From positions 434,001-498,000 of the forward strand of contig CAVWCC010000005.1 in NCBI GenBank assembly GCA_963753385.1: 64,000 bases of DNA, in the 5' to 3' direction. Both the position numbers and the translations under genes were made by a program. Below, in pieces: positions 26,466-35,188 of the stretch (positions are counted from its first letter, which is position 1; every line of letters starts with the position of its first letter). The notes below the pieces were generated by a model. The model saw only the letters and a list, made by a program, of their open reading frames with translations. It did no database searches and was not told where the DNA came from. The DNA is from JALZKA01 sp963753385 (GTDB taxonomy: Bacteria > Actinomycetota > Thermoleophilia > Solirubrobacterales > 70-9).

Positions 26466-26493
26466 CGGCTGAGGCAGCAAAAACGTTAGTTCG

Positions 26494-27351
26494 TCAGGCG
26501 GGCTCCAACAAGAGGCTGAGGTCCAGGACCGGAGCCGAATGCGTGAGGGCGCCGACGGAGATGAAGTCGACCCCGGTCTCGGAGATCCCGCCGACCGTCG
26601 AGAGCGATACGCCCCCCGAAGCCTCGAGCTCGGCGCGATGGCCGGTCTCGCGCTCGGTCCCGTCGCGCGACGCGACCGCGGAACGAATCCCGGCGAACTC
26701 CATGTTGTCGAGGAGCAGCCGATCGGCCCGGGCCGCGAGCGCCTCCTGGACCTCGGCCGCGTCGCGGACCTCGATCTCGACCGGCATCCCGGGCTGCGCC
26801 TCGCGCGCGCGGCGCACGGCCTCCTCGATCCCACCCGCCAGGGCGGCGTGGTTCTCCTTGATCAGGATCGCGTCGTGGAGCCCGATCCGGTGGTTTCGCC
26901 CACCGCCGGCGACGACCGCGGCCTTCTGGAGCGTCCGCAGGCCGGGGAGCGTTTTGCGAGTGTCGAGGATCACGGCGTCCCCGTCGCTCGCCGCCTCCAC
27001 GAACTGCGCGGTGAGCGTGGCGATCCCCGACGTGTGGCCCAGCAGGTTGAGCGCCACTCGCTCGCCGATCAGCACCCCACGAGCCGGCCCGCTGACGCGC
27101 GTGACGTCCACCGGGATCTCGTCTCGCCACTCCCCCTCGTTGGTGAGAACCTCGAAGCCGTCGCACCCGGCCTGCCGGAACACCTCCTCCGCGGTCTCCA
27201 GCCCGAACAGAACGCCCGGTGACTTCTGGACGATCCGGGCTTCGGCGCGCGCGTCAGCGGGCACGACCGCCTCGCCGGTGACGTCGCCGGCACCCAGATC
27301 CTCGGCCAGGGCACGTGCAACCAGGTCGCGCAGCTCGTCCGTGATTGCCAT
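26494..27351 (-). CDS. nadC: Nicotinate-nucleotide diphosphorylase (carboxylating) NadC
   Basis: 285 residues, the standard length. NadC turns quinolinate and PRPP into nicotinate mononucleotide with CO2 release. Key segments: ERVALNLLGHTSGIAT, LDTRKTLPGLR (with substrate-binding Arg and Lys), GGGRNHRIGLHDAILIKENH, and VGALTHSAPVLD at the end. It completes the quinolinate branch with NadA. It is downstream of the FIST gene by 32 nt on the same strand, possibly one transcript. Confidence 0.96.
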   Translation of the reverse strand: MAITDELRDLVARALAEDLGAGDVTGEAVVPADARAEARIVQKSPGVLFGLETAEEVFRQAGCDGFEVLTNEGEWRDEIPVDVTRVSGPARGVLIGERVALNLLGHTSGIATLTAQFVEAASDGDAVILDTRKTLPGLRTLQKAAVVAGGGRNHRIGLHDAILIKENHAALAGGIEEAVRRAREAQPGMPVEIEVRDAAEVQEALAARADRLLLDNMEFAGIRSAVASRDGTERETGHRAELEASGGVSLSTVGGISETGVDFISVGALTHSAPVLDLSLLLEPA

Positions 27352-27383
27352 TAGTCCAGCTTAGGCAGGCGGGTCTGCGGTGC

Positions 27384-28550
27384 TCAGTCGCGCGGGAACA
27401 CGGCCATCGTCGCTGTGAACCCATGGAGGAAGTTGCGGCCGCCGACCGGGCCGATCTCGCCCGCGCAGAAGAAGCCGCCCGCCGGCGCCTTGAAGGCCTC
27501 GTCGAGTGCGGTTGCGTCGTGGTCGGGCTCGGCGAACATGTGCGCACCCCGGCCGTTGCAAGTGAACAGCAGGGTCCCGGCGGCGCCCGCGGCCCCGAGG
27601 GCCTCGACCTGGGCGGCCAGCGCGTCCTGCAGGTCGTCGGTCGCCGAGCCCGAGTCGCGCACGTGCAGGCGCACCGTCTGCCCGACGCGCACCCGGTCTG
27701 CGAACGCCAGCCCCCCGGACTCGGGGTCGACTCCCACGATCGGCCTGACCAGGAAGTCGCCGCGCTGGTAGTCGGGCTGGTTCTCGTCGATCACAACGCC
27801 GAGCAGGAGCCCCTCGGCGGCCAGGTCGCGCTCGTCGGGCTCGAGCTCGGAGATCGCCTCGCGCAGCCGCTCGAGCGCCGGCTTCGAGGCGAGCTCGGAG
27901 ATCAGGTTCCCCTCGACGCCCGTCACGGTCATCTCGGGCCCGACCGGGGCTGCGCCCTGCGAGACGCAGGGGAGGAGCTCGATTCCGGCCAGCGAGCACG
28001 CGACGGCGCCTGATTCCACGACCTGCCCGTCGAGGAAGAGCGACGCGGAGCCCTCCGCCGAAGCGCTCGCGAGCCCACCCAGCACCGGCATCGCCGGGCG
28101 GACGTCGTTCAGGTGCAAGAGCAGCGCGTCGGCTGAGAACGTGTTCGGGTCGGCGAGGACGATCATCGCCTCGCCGTAGTCGGCGGGGTCCTCCGGGAGC
28201 CCGCCAAGCGCGATCCCGTCCTCGACCGGAGCGGTCGTCAGCGCGAGCGGCTCGATCGTCGCGTGGGGTGCGGAAAGCGCCCAGACGACGGCGCCGGTCC
28301 CCTCCTCGATCTCGCGCCCGCCGCCGACGACGCCACCGGCCCCGCATCCCATCAGCACCCGCGGGGCGAGCCGGTCGTGGGCGACCGCCAGGATCTCCTC
28401 ACCATGGCCGAGGTGGGGCGCGCCTGCGAACACGAAGCAGAGGTCGCAGATCGCGCCCTCGAGCCCGTCGCGGGCGCTCACCGCGGCCTCGTCGAAGGCG
28501 GACACGGCGTCGAAGTCGTCCGAGATCCCGACTGCGACGCGGACGCTCAT
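27384..28550 (-). CDS. FIST domain protein (FIST_N plus FIST_C)
   Basis: 388 residues. The N-terminal half, with GCGAGGVVGGGREIEEGTG, and the C-terminal half, with LLFTCNGRGAHMF and GGFFCAGEIGPVGGRNFLHG, are the two FIST halves. FIST proteins are thought to sense small ligands, perhaps amino acids, and often stand next to signalling proteins; here there is none, so this is a stand-alone intracellular form. ATG 28550 lies inside the 3' end of prfB as it is written in this sequence. Confidence 0.85.
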   Translation of the reverse strand: MSVRVAVGISDDFDAVSAFDEAAVSARDGLEGAICDLCFVFAGAPHLGHGEEILAVAHDRLAPRVLMGCGAGGVVGGGREIEEGTGAVVWALSAPHATIEPLALTTAPVEDGIALGGLPEDPADYGEAMIVLADPNTFSADALLLHLNDVRPAMPVLGGLASASAEGSASLFLDGQVVESGAVACSLAGIELLPCVSQGAAPVGPEMTVTGVEGNLISELASKPALERLREAISELEPDERDLAAEGLLLGVVIDENQPDYQRGDFLVRPIVGVDPESGGLAFADRVRVGQTVRLHVRDSGSATDDLQDALAAQVEALGAAGAAGTLLFTCNGRGAHMFAEPDHDATALDEAFKAPAGGFFCAGEIGPVGGRNFLHGFTATMAVFPRD

Positions 28551-29686
28551 TCGGAGTCGGCCTCCTGCCGGGATCGGTCCCCCCCGCGCTCTGAAGCAGG
28601 TACTCGCGCACGAACCCGTCGATGTCGCCGTCAAGCACCCGGTTCGCGTCACCCATCTCGAACCCGGTGCGGTGGTCCTTCACCCGCTGGGTGGGGTGCA
28701 GCGTGTAGCTGCGGATTTGCGATCCCCACTCGACGGACTTCTGCTCGCCGCGCTCGGCGGCCAGCGCCTCGGCGCGCTTTCGCTCCTCCTCCTCCAGCAG
28801 CTTTGCGCGCAGGAACCGCATCGCGGTCGCCTTGTTCTGGGTCTGCGAGCGCTCGTTCTGGCACTGGACGACGATCCCGGTGGGCACGTGCGTTATCCGC
28901 ACGGCGGAGTCGGTCTTGTTCACGTGCTGGCCGCCGGCCCCCGAGGCGCGGTAGGTGTCGATTCGAAGGTCCTCCTCGTCGATCTCGACGTCGACCCGAT
29001 CGTCGACCAGCGGGCTGACGTCCACCTGCGCGAAGGCGGTGTGCCGCCGAGACTGGGCGTCGAACGGCGAGATCCGCACCAGCCGGTGGACGCCGCGCTC
29101 GGCGGCGAACAGACCGTAGGCGTTCTCGCCGTGGACGATGAAGGTCGCCGACTTGAGCCCGGCCTCCTCGCCCTCGGAGGCCTCGGCCATCTCGACCTCG
29201 AAGCCGCGCCGCTCGGCCCAGCGCAGGTACATCCGCAGGAGCATCTCGGCCCAGTCCTGGGAGTCGGTGCCGCCCGCTCCCGAGCGCACCGTGACCACGG
29301 CGTCACCAGTGTCGTACTCGCCGTTGAACAGGCGCGCCTCCTCGAGCTCGCCCAACCGGGCCTCGATCGAGGTGAGTTGCTGGCCAAGCTCGGCCTCGAT
29401 CTCAGGGTCCTCGACCGCCATCTCGACCAGGTCGCCGAGGTCGGCGATGTCGGACTCGAGCGACCGGTACGTCTCGACCTTTCGCTGCGCAGCCGCGTGG
29501 CGTGCCGATGTCTTCGCCGCCCGCTCGGAGTCGTCCCAGAACCCGGGCGCCTGCATCTCCGCTTCGAGCGCGGCTATCTCGGATTCGAGTGCGACCGGGT
29601 CAAAGGTAGTCCGCGAGCAGGGTCAGCCCCTCGCGTGCCTCCTTGACGCGCTCGTCCGCGCTGCGCTCGCCGGTCGCCTCCGCCAT
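28399..29686 (-). CDS. prfB: Peptide chain release factor 2, made by programmed +1 frameshift
   Basis: RF2 ends translation at UGA and UAA. The frame starting at ATG 29686 has 28 codons and then meets UGA in CTTTGAC; a +1 slip continues into the main frame (DPVALESEIAALEAEM). The conserved GGQ is present (SGAGGQHVNKTDSAVRI). The stop-codon-recognition loop should carry SPF: it reads ISPFDAQSRRHT. The C-terminus in the given sequence runs about 50 residues beyond the usual end, in an Arg-rich tail over the FIST gene. A one-base insertion in a G7 run (28579-28585) would instead give a TGA that overlaps the FIST ATG as ATGA. Confidence 0.95.
29600..29605 (-). promoter_or_regulatory. Programmed +1 ribosomal frameshift site of prfB
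   Basis: CTTTGA on the minus strand, followed by C: codon 28 is CTT and codon 29 is the in-frame stop TGA. This matches the classical autoregulatory site of RF2. When RF2 is scarce the ribosome slips forward on CTT and reads on. A good AGGGGG enhancer is not directly upstream; the nearest purine stretch is GCGGA, 4 nt before CCTTTGA. Confidence 0.93.
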
Positions 29687-29695
29687 ATGCCAAGC

Positions 29696-30079
29696 CTATT
29701 CGGCGCCGAAGGCTGCAAGCGCCTCCTCCCGGTCGTCGCACGGCCGCCAATTCGAGATCAGGCCGTCCCGGAGCTCGAACAGCCAGGCCATCAGCTCGAC
29801 TCCCGCCGGGTCGCCGCGGGCACCCTCCTCGTCCCACGACCACACGCGCGCGATCAGGGCCAGGACCTGGTCGCCCTGCTCACGGAGGTCGTCGACGAGG
29901 ATCGTCTGCTGCACGCCGCCCGGCTCGCGCTTGGCCCACATGCGTGCGAGGTCGACGCCGCTGCGGACCCCGCGGCCGGTGTGCAGCTCGACCTCGGGAT
30001 GAAGGGTAAGCGCGAACGCGTCCAGGTCGTGGCGGTTGAACGCGTCGATGAACGCGCGCACGGTTTCGGCGTTGCTCAC
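29696..30079 (-). CDS. SnoaL/NTF2-like protein
   Basis: 127 residues from GTG 30079. Begins SNAETVRAFIDAFNRHDLDAF and contains HPEVELHT and WSWDEEG, typical of ketosteroid-isomerase-like SnoaL proteins. These form small cone-shaped pockets and serve many reactions or none. It ends 9 nt before the prfB start, so it probably shares a transcript. No substrate can be named. Confidence 0.82.
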   Translation of the reverse strand: MSNAETVRAFIDAFNRHDLDAFALTLHPEVELHTGRGVRSGVDLARMWAKREPGGVQQTILVDDLREQGDQVLALIARVWSWDEEGARGDPAGVELMAWLFELRDGLISNWRPCDDREEALAAFGAE

Positions 30080-30317
30080 TGAATGCGATCGTAGGGCTCG
30101 CGGGCGTCTCAGCAGCGCGCGGCGGCAGTCCCGACACGGCCCGGACATGCCTGCCCGGGGCCGCCAGCACTCGGACCACCGAGGCGTCGTTGGCGCCTGA
30201 GCCGTTCGAGCCCTTGACCAAGCACGCTTCGGACGGTGCCCCGCTGCCTTCATCGGCCAGCCTTCCGCGCCTATCCACACTTCCCTGGCGGGGCTCCGGC
30301 GCGTTCGCCGGGAACTC

Positions 30318-30935
30318 CTAGGGCGTTGCCCGCAGCGCCGCCGCCCGCTCGGCCTCGACCTCGTCGCGCACCACGCAGCCCGCAACGTGGTCGTTCACCA
30401 TGCCTGTCGCCTGCATCATCGCGTACGCCGTTGTCGGGCCGACGAACCGGAAGCCGCGGCGCTTGAGCTCCTTCGCCAGGGCCTTCGACTCCGGCGTGAT
30501 CGACTGGATGTCGCCAAGCTTGCGCGGGGCCCGATCGGCCTCGGGCCGATGCGCCCATGCGATCGCCGCGAGCGAGTCGCCGCCGGCAACGAGCTCCCGC
30601 GTGGCCTGCGCGTTCGCGATCGCCGCCTCGATCTTGGCGCGGTTGCGGACGATCCCGGCGTCGGCCATCAGGCGGTTGAAGTCGCGCTTTCCGTAACCGG
30701 CGACGCGCTCGAAGTCGAAGCGGTCGAACGCCGCGCGGAAGTTCTCGCGCTTGCGCAGGATCGTGAGCCACGAGAGGCCGGACTGGAACGCCTCGAGGGT
30801 CAGCTTCTCGTAGATCCCACGGTCGTCGGTCACCGGCCGCCCCCACTCCTCGTCGTGGTAGGCGACGTAGTCGGGAGCCGACAGGCCCCACCAACAGCGC
30901 GGCCGCCCGTCGGGGCCTTCGGCGAGCACCTTCAA
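30318..30935 (-). CDS. tag: DNA-3-methyladenine glycosylase I
   Basis: 205 residues. Near the start RCWWGLSAPDYVAYHDEEWG carries the Cys and His ligands of the Tag zinc site, followed by LTLEAFQSGLSWLTILRKRENFR; NDHVAGCVV near the end holds the other Cys/His ligands. It removes 3-methyladenine from alkylated DNA. It lies 10 nt downstream of secA. The 238 nt after its stop show no convincing gene. Confidence 0.95.
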   Translation of the reverse strand: MKVLAEGPDGRPRCWWGLSAPDYVAYHDEEWGRPVTDDRGIYEKLTLEAFQSGLSWLTILRKRENFRAAFDRFDFERVAGYGKRDFNRLMADAGIVRNRAKIEAAIANAQATRELVAGGDSLAAIAWAHRPEADRAPRKLGDIQSITPESKALAKELKRRGFRFVGPTTAYAMMQATGMVNDHVAGCVVRDEVEAERAAALRATP

Positions 30936-30945
30936 AGCCGCTGGG

Positions 30946-33783
30946 TCAGCCGCCGTGGCAGTTCTTGAACTTCTTGCCGGAGCCGCACCAGCAGGGGTCG
31001 TTGCGGCCGAGCTTCTCGTGCTCGGACTTGACGACGGTCCCGGTGGGCGCCTGCGGGCGCGCCGGCTCCTCGGCCGGGGGCTCGGCGGTTGCGGCGGCGG
31101 CAGGCGCGGCGCCGGAGGAAGCGGCGACGGCAGCGTCGCGGAGCGCCGAGGGCTGGCCCTCGGCGGTGCCGCCGGAGTAGTTCACGTCCTGCGGCGCGCG
31201 GGCCGCGGGCTGCTCTTGCTCCTGGGGCTCGACGTTCACCTCGACGTGGAAGATCACCCGCGCGAACTCCTGCCAGATCGAGGCCATGAGCTCCTCGAAC
31301 ATGATGTAGCCCTCGTTCTTGTAGGCGACCAGCGGGTCGATCTGCGCGAAGCCGCGCAGATGGATCCCCTCGCGCAGGTAGTCCATCTCGTAGAGGTGCT
31401 CGCGCCAGCGGTTGTCGATGATCTGCAGCAGGATCTGGCGCTCGAGCCAGCGGGTCAGCTCCTCGCCCAGCTCCTCCTCGCGCACCTCGTACGCCTTCAG
31501 CGCCTCCTCGCGCAGCATCTCGCCGATGTCCTCGCGGCTCGAGGTGTTCGGGTCGAGCCCCTGGAGCTGGTCGCCGCCGCCCCAGATCGACTCCGCCTGC
31601 GAGGCGAGGCCGGCGAGGTCCCAGTCCTCGAAGATGTCGCCCGGCGTGAACTCCTCGGTCAGGCGCACCGCGACCTGGCCTACCTCCTCGTAGGCGACCT
31701 CCGACATGTCGCGCCCCTCGAGGATCTCGCGCCGGTACTTGTAGATCACCCGGCGTTGCTCGTTCATCACGTCGTCGTACTCGAGGACGCGCTTGCGGAT
31801 CAGGAAGTTCTGCTGCTCGACCTTCTTCTGTGCGTTCTCGATCTGCTTACTGAGCATCTTGGCCTCGAGCGGGTACTCCTCGCCCTCCTCATCGACGGGG
31901 CCGAGCCGGTCGAGGATCTTGTAGATCCGGTCGCCCGCGAAGAGGCGGACCAAGTCGTCCTCGGCCGACAGGAAGAAGCGCGACTCGCCCGGGTCGCCCT
32001 GGCGGCCGGAGCGACCGCGGAGCTGGTTGTCGATCCGCCGCGACTCGTGGCGCTCGGTGCCGCAGATAAACAGCCCGCCGGCCTCGATGACCTTCTCGCC
32101 CTCGGCGGCGCACTGTTCCTCGAGCGCGGGGAGAACCTCGGCGAGGGCCGCGTCGAAGCCCTCGTCACCCAGGTTCACGCCTTTCTTTGAGAGCTCCGCG
32201 CGCGCCATCGCCTCAGGGTCGCCCCCGAGCTTGATGTCGACGCCGCGGCCCGCCATGTTGGTGGCGATCGTGACCGAGCCGATGCGCCCCGCCTGGGCGA
32301 TCGTCTCCCCCTCGCGCTGGGCGTGCTCGGGCTTCGCGTTCAGGACGACGTGGTCGATCCCGTGGCGGTTGAACTCTCCGCCCAGCATCTCCGAGACCTC
32401 GACCGAGATCGTCCCGATCAGGATCGGCTGCCCGCGCTCGTGCCGCTCCTCGATCTCGCGGACGACCGCCTTCCACTTGCCGCCCTTTGTCTTGTAGATC
32501 TGGTCGTTGTGGTCAGCGCGGACCATCGGCCGGTGAGTCGGGATCTCGACCACCGGCATCTCGTAGATCTTCATGAACTCCTGCGCCTCGGTCAGCGCGG
32601 TACCGGTCATCCCGGCGAGCTTGTCGTAGAGGCGGAAGTAGTTCTGGAGGGTGATCGTCGCCAGGGTCTGGTTCTCCTCGCGGATCCGGACGCCCTCCTT
32701 CGCCTCGATCGCCTGGTGGAGGCCCTCGGACCAACGCCGTCCCTCGAGGATCCGGCCGGTGAACTCGTCGATGATCATCACCTGGCCGTCGATTACCGCG
32801 TAGTCGGTGTCCTTCTTGTAGAGGGCCTCGGCCTTGAGCGACTGGATCAGGTGGTTGACGAGCGTGCCGTTCTCCGACGTGTAGAGGTTCTCGATCCCGA
32901 GGAACTGCTCGGCCTTGTGGACGCCGGCCTCGGTGGGGGCGACCGTCTTGTGCTTCTCGTCGTACTCGAAGTCGTGATCCGCCTCCGACGTGTCGCGGCT
33001 CTCGCCCAACGACTTCAGCTTGGTCTTCGACTCCTCGCCGACCATCTGCTTCGCGAGGCGGGCGAACGTGTAGTACGTGTCGGCCGCCTGCTCGGGCTTG
33101 CCGGAAATGATCAGCGGCGTCCGTGCCTCGTCGATCAGGATGTTGTCGACCTCGTCGACGATCCCGAAGACGTGCTCGCGCTGCACGCACTCCTCGAGGC
33201 TCGCGGCCATGTTGTCGCGCAGGTAGTCGAACCCGAACTCCGAGTTGGTGCCGTAGGTCACTCCCGCCGCGTACATCTGGCGGCGCTGGGCGGGCGGCAT
33301 CATCGACTGGATCACGCCCACGCTCACCCCGAGGGCGTTGTAGATCGGCGCCATCCACTCGGCGTCGCGACGGGCGAGGTAGTCGTTCACGGTGATGAGG
33401 TGGACCGACTTGCCGCCGAGCGAGTTGAGGAACACTGCGGTGGTCGCGGTCAGGGTCTTGCCCTCGCCGGTCTTCATCTCGGCGATCGAGCCGTCGTTCA
33501 GGACCATGCCGCCGATCAGCTGGACGTCGTAGTGACGCTGGCCCAGCGTGCGCTTCCCGGCCTCGCGGACGAGCGCGAACGCCTCGGGAAGCAGGTCGTC
33601 GAGCGGCTCGCCGTTGCCGGCGCGCTCCCGTAGGCCATCGGCTTCCGCGCGCAGCTCGGCGTCGTCGAGCAGCTCCATCTCGGGCTCGATCTCGTTGATC
33701 CGCGCGACCGCGGCCTCGAACTCCTTGAGCTTGCGCCCCTCGCCGACTCGCAGCGCCCGGTCGATAATTGAACGGCCTGCCAT
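30946..33783 (-). CDS. secA: Preprotein translocase ATPase SecA
   Basis: 945 residues, normal length for an actinobacterial SecA1. Walker A EMKTGEGKTLTATT, DEVDNILIDEARTPLIISG, and the helicase arginine-finger region QLRGRSGRQGDPGESRF are all present. The last residues NDPCWCGSGKKFKNCHGG form the SEC-C zinc site that binds SecB or phospholipid. SecA drives protein export through SecYEG. Its start is 10 nt after a family A repeat, within which AGGGGCG could act as ribosome site. Order comF-hpf-secA is typical for the phylum. Confidence 0.98.
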   Translation of the reverse strand: MAGRSIIDRALRVGEGRKLKEFEAAVARINEIEPEMELLDDAELRAEADGLRERAGNGEPLDDLLPEAFALVREAGKRTLGQRHYDVQLIGGMVLNDGSIAEMKTGEGKTLTATTAVFLNSLGGKSVHLITVNDYLARRDAEWMAPIYNALGVSVGVIQSMMPPAQRRQMYAAGVTYGTNSEFGFDYLRDNMAASLEECVQREHVFGIVDEVDNILIDEARTPLIISGKPEQAADTYYTFARLAKQMVGEESKTKLKSLGESRDTSEADHDFEYDEKHKTVAPTEAGVHKAEQFLGIENLYTSENGTLVNHLIQSLKAEALYKKDTDYAVIDGQVMIIDEFTGRILEGRRWSEGLHQAIEAKEGVRIREENQTLATITLQNYFRLYDKLAGMTGTALTEAQEFMKIYEMPVVEIPTHRPMVRADHNDQIYKTKGGKWKAVVREIEERHERGQPILIGTISVEVSEMLGGEFNRHGIDHVVLNAKPEHAQREGETIAQAGRIGSVTIATNMAGRGVDIKLGGDPEAMARAELSKKGVNLGDEGFDAALAEVLPALEEQCAAEGEKVIEAGGLFICGTERHESRRIDNQLRGRSGRQGDPGESRFFLSAEDDLVRLFAGDRIYKILDRLGPVDEEGEEYPLEAKMLSKQIENAQKKVEQQNFLIRKRVLEYDDVMNEQRRVIYKYRREILEGRDMSEVAYEEVGQVAVRLTEEFTPGDIFEDWDLAGLASQAESIWGGGDQLQGLDPNTSSREDIGEMLREEALKAYEVREEELGEELTRWLERQILLQIIDNRWREHLYEMDYLREGIHLRGFAQIDPLVAYKNEGYIMFEELMASIWQEFARVIFHVEVNVEPQEQEQPAARAPQDVNYSGGTAEGQPSALRDAAVAASSGAAPAAAATAEPPAEEPARPQAPTGTVVKSEHEKLGRNDPCWCGSGKKFKNCHGG

Positions 33784-33793
33784 CTGGTTAACG

Positions 33794-33838
33794 CCCCTGC
33801 CGGGGGGGCAAACTTGCTTTCGCGACGAAGTCGCTCAT
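33794..33838 (-). repeat. Family A structured repeat, copy 3
   Basis: Minus-strand reading: ATGAGCGACTTCGTCGCG at the start and CCCGGCAGGGG at the end. Hairpin GCGAC-TTC-GTCGC is perfect and differs from copies 2 and 4 by a compensated base pair (C-G replaced by A-T). It ends 10 nt before the secA start codon. Confidence 0.85.
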
Positions 33839-33929
33839 CTGATCCCTGAGGGTACCGAGGCGCACGGGCCGGGTTCCGGAGTGAAGACGTGCCGGAACGG
33901 AGCGCCGGGCCTGACGCGGCTCGGTCCGC

Positions 33930-34283
33930 TCAGCCGGTCGCTGTGTCGTCGCGCAGCCGGCCCATGACGCGGCGGGTGCGCTCGCGCCCGCGCCGGAGCT
34001 CGCGGTTCTTCTTCACCTGACGGCGGACGTCCTCGGCCGCCTCGTGGATCGAATGGAGCATCTCGGGAGAGGCCTCCCTGGCCCGGATCGTGGTGCCCTT
34101 GAGGTGGAGCGTGGCCTCGGCGATGTACTTGTCGGCCACGCGCGGGTTCTTCTCCTCGGAGAGCTCGATCTCGAGGGTCGCCAGCTCGGAGACCTGCTTG
34201 CCGATCCGCTTGAAGCGCTTTTGGATCGCATCCCGCAGCTCGTCGGTCACCTCCGTGTTGCGACCTCTGACCTCGATCCTCAC
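33930..34283 (-). CDS. hpf: Ribosome hibernation promoting factor (short form)
   Basis: 117 residues from GTG 34283, with the ribosome site AAAGGAGCGG. RIEVRGRNTEVTDELRDAIQKRF is the start of the YfiA/HPF fold; KYIAEATLHLKGTTIRA is the central strand pair. The C-terminal dimerisation domain of long HPF is absent, replaced by a basic tail (RRQVKKNRELRRGRERTRR). It binds the 30S A/P sites and silences ribosomes in stationary phase. Actinobacteria often have the long form, so the short one is notable. Confidence 0.9.
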   Translation of the reverse strand: MRIEVRGRNTEVTDELRDAIQKRFKRIGKQVSELATLEIELSEEKNPRVADKYIAEATLHLKGTTIRAREASPEMLHSIHEAAEDVRRQVKKNRELRRGRERTRRVMGRLRDDTATG

Positions 34284-34321
34284 GTCCGCTCCTTTCGTCG
34301 CTCGCGTCGGTCTTCCGAATG

Positions 34322-35032
34322 CTACGCCGCAAGGCGTTTCGGGCCAAGCCCGTGAGGCGGAGTCCGTAAGGACGAAGCCGAGCCCCGCCGTTGTTGAGGC
34401 GGCATATCTTCTGCGCGGGCGAACGTGAGCGCGCGGACGCGCGCGGCGCCGGCTTCGTTCAGGACCGCGGCGCACGCGGTGAGGGTCGCCCCCGTGGTGA
34501 CGACGTCGTCGACCAGCCAGAGGTCGTCGCTCGGTAGGCGCACCTTGTCGCCCAGAAGTCGGACACGCGGGGGATCCGCGAGGCGTTCCTTCCGCGGTCG
34601 CCCCACCTGTCGGGGTCCGTCCTCGCGCTCGATGACCGGCGCCACCTGCGACCACGGCGCCGCGCGGGTCACCAGCCGTCCGAGGACGTAGGCCGGGTCG
34701 TAGCCGCGGGCCCGCTCGCGCGCCGGCGCCGGCGGGACCGAGACCAACCAGCCCTCGCGCGTCGCGCCCCAGGCCCTGACCATGCGCTCGGCGGCAACCT
34801 CCGCCAGCGTCAGACGCGACGCGAACTTCATCTTCGTGATGAGCTCGCGGGCCACGCCCTCATACGGCGCGGCGCTGATCACCTCGAGGCCGCCGGGAAG
34901 CGTGAACCGTGAGGGCCGCAGCGCAGCAACCCGCCGCTCGCAATTGCGGCAAAGCAGATCCCTGTACTCACAGGGCTTCGCGCACAGCGCGCAGAGCGGC
35001 GGGGCGACGAGACTGGCGACAGCGCGCAGCAC
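34322..35032 (-). CDS. ComF-family phosphoribosyltransferase-like protein
   Basis: 236 residues from GTG 35032. N-terminal four-Cys cluster (PPLCALCAKPC and LLCRNC) and the PRPP-binding loop LWLVDDVVTTGATLTAC. ComF proteins take part in natural transformation as helicase-associated partners; phosphoribosyl transfer has not been clearly shown. The last ~28 residues (from DMPPQQRRGSASSLRTPPHG) are encoded by a family B repeat and are not a ComF feature. An open frame extends upstream to 35164, but the Cys cluster and family length favour the GTG. Confidence 0.88.
   Translation of the reverse strand: MLRAVASLVAPPLCALCAKPCEYRDLLCRNCERRVAALRPSRFTLPGGLEVISAAPYEGVARELITKMKFASRLTLAEVAAERMVRAWGATREGWLVSVPPAPARERARGYDPAYVLGRLVTRAAPWSQVAPVIEREDGPRQVGRPRKERLADPPRVRLLGDKVRLPSDDLWLVDDVVTTGATLTACAAVLNEAGAARVRALTFARAEDMPPQQRRGSASSLRTPPHGLGPKRLAA
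34352..34403 (-). repeat. Family B two-hairpin repeat, copy 3 (translated)
   Basis: Minus-strand reading begins GCCGCCTCAACAACGGCGG and ends GACTCCGCCTCAC. Hairpin 2 is GTCC-TTAC-GGAC. It is within the ComF reading frame and encodes PPQQRRGSASSLRTPPH. Confidence 0.85.
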
Positions 35033-35188
35033 GCAGGCGATCGTGCGCGAACCGGGCACACGAATGGCGCGCGGAGTGGGACGGCTTCGTGCAGTTGGTG
35101 GAAAGTCAACGCGTCCGAACGGGCAACGCAGCGAGTGTCGACTTAGTGGCCCCAGGCGCAACAAAGTCGACGCTCGATGGAGGTGGAC

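Noticed and set aside
30080..30317. Possible gene between the SnoaL-like gene and tag
   Set aside because: Open frames exist only as shadows; no start with ribosome site, no motif and no conserved residues seen.
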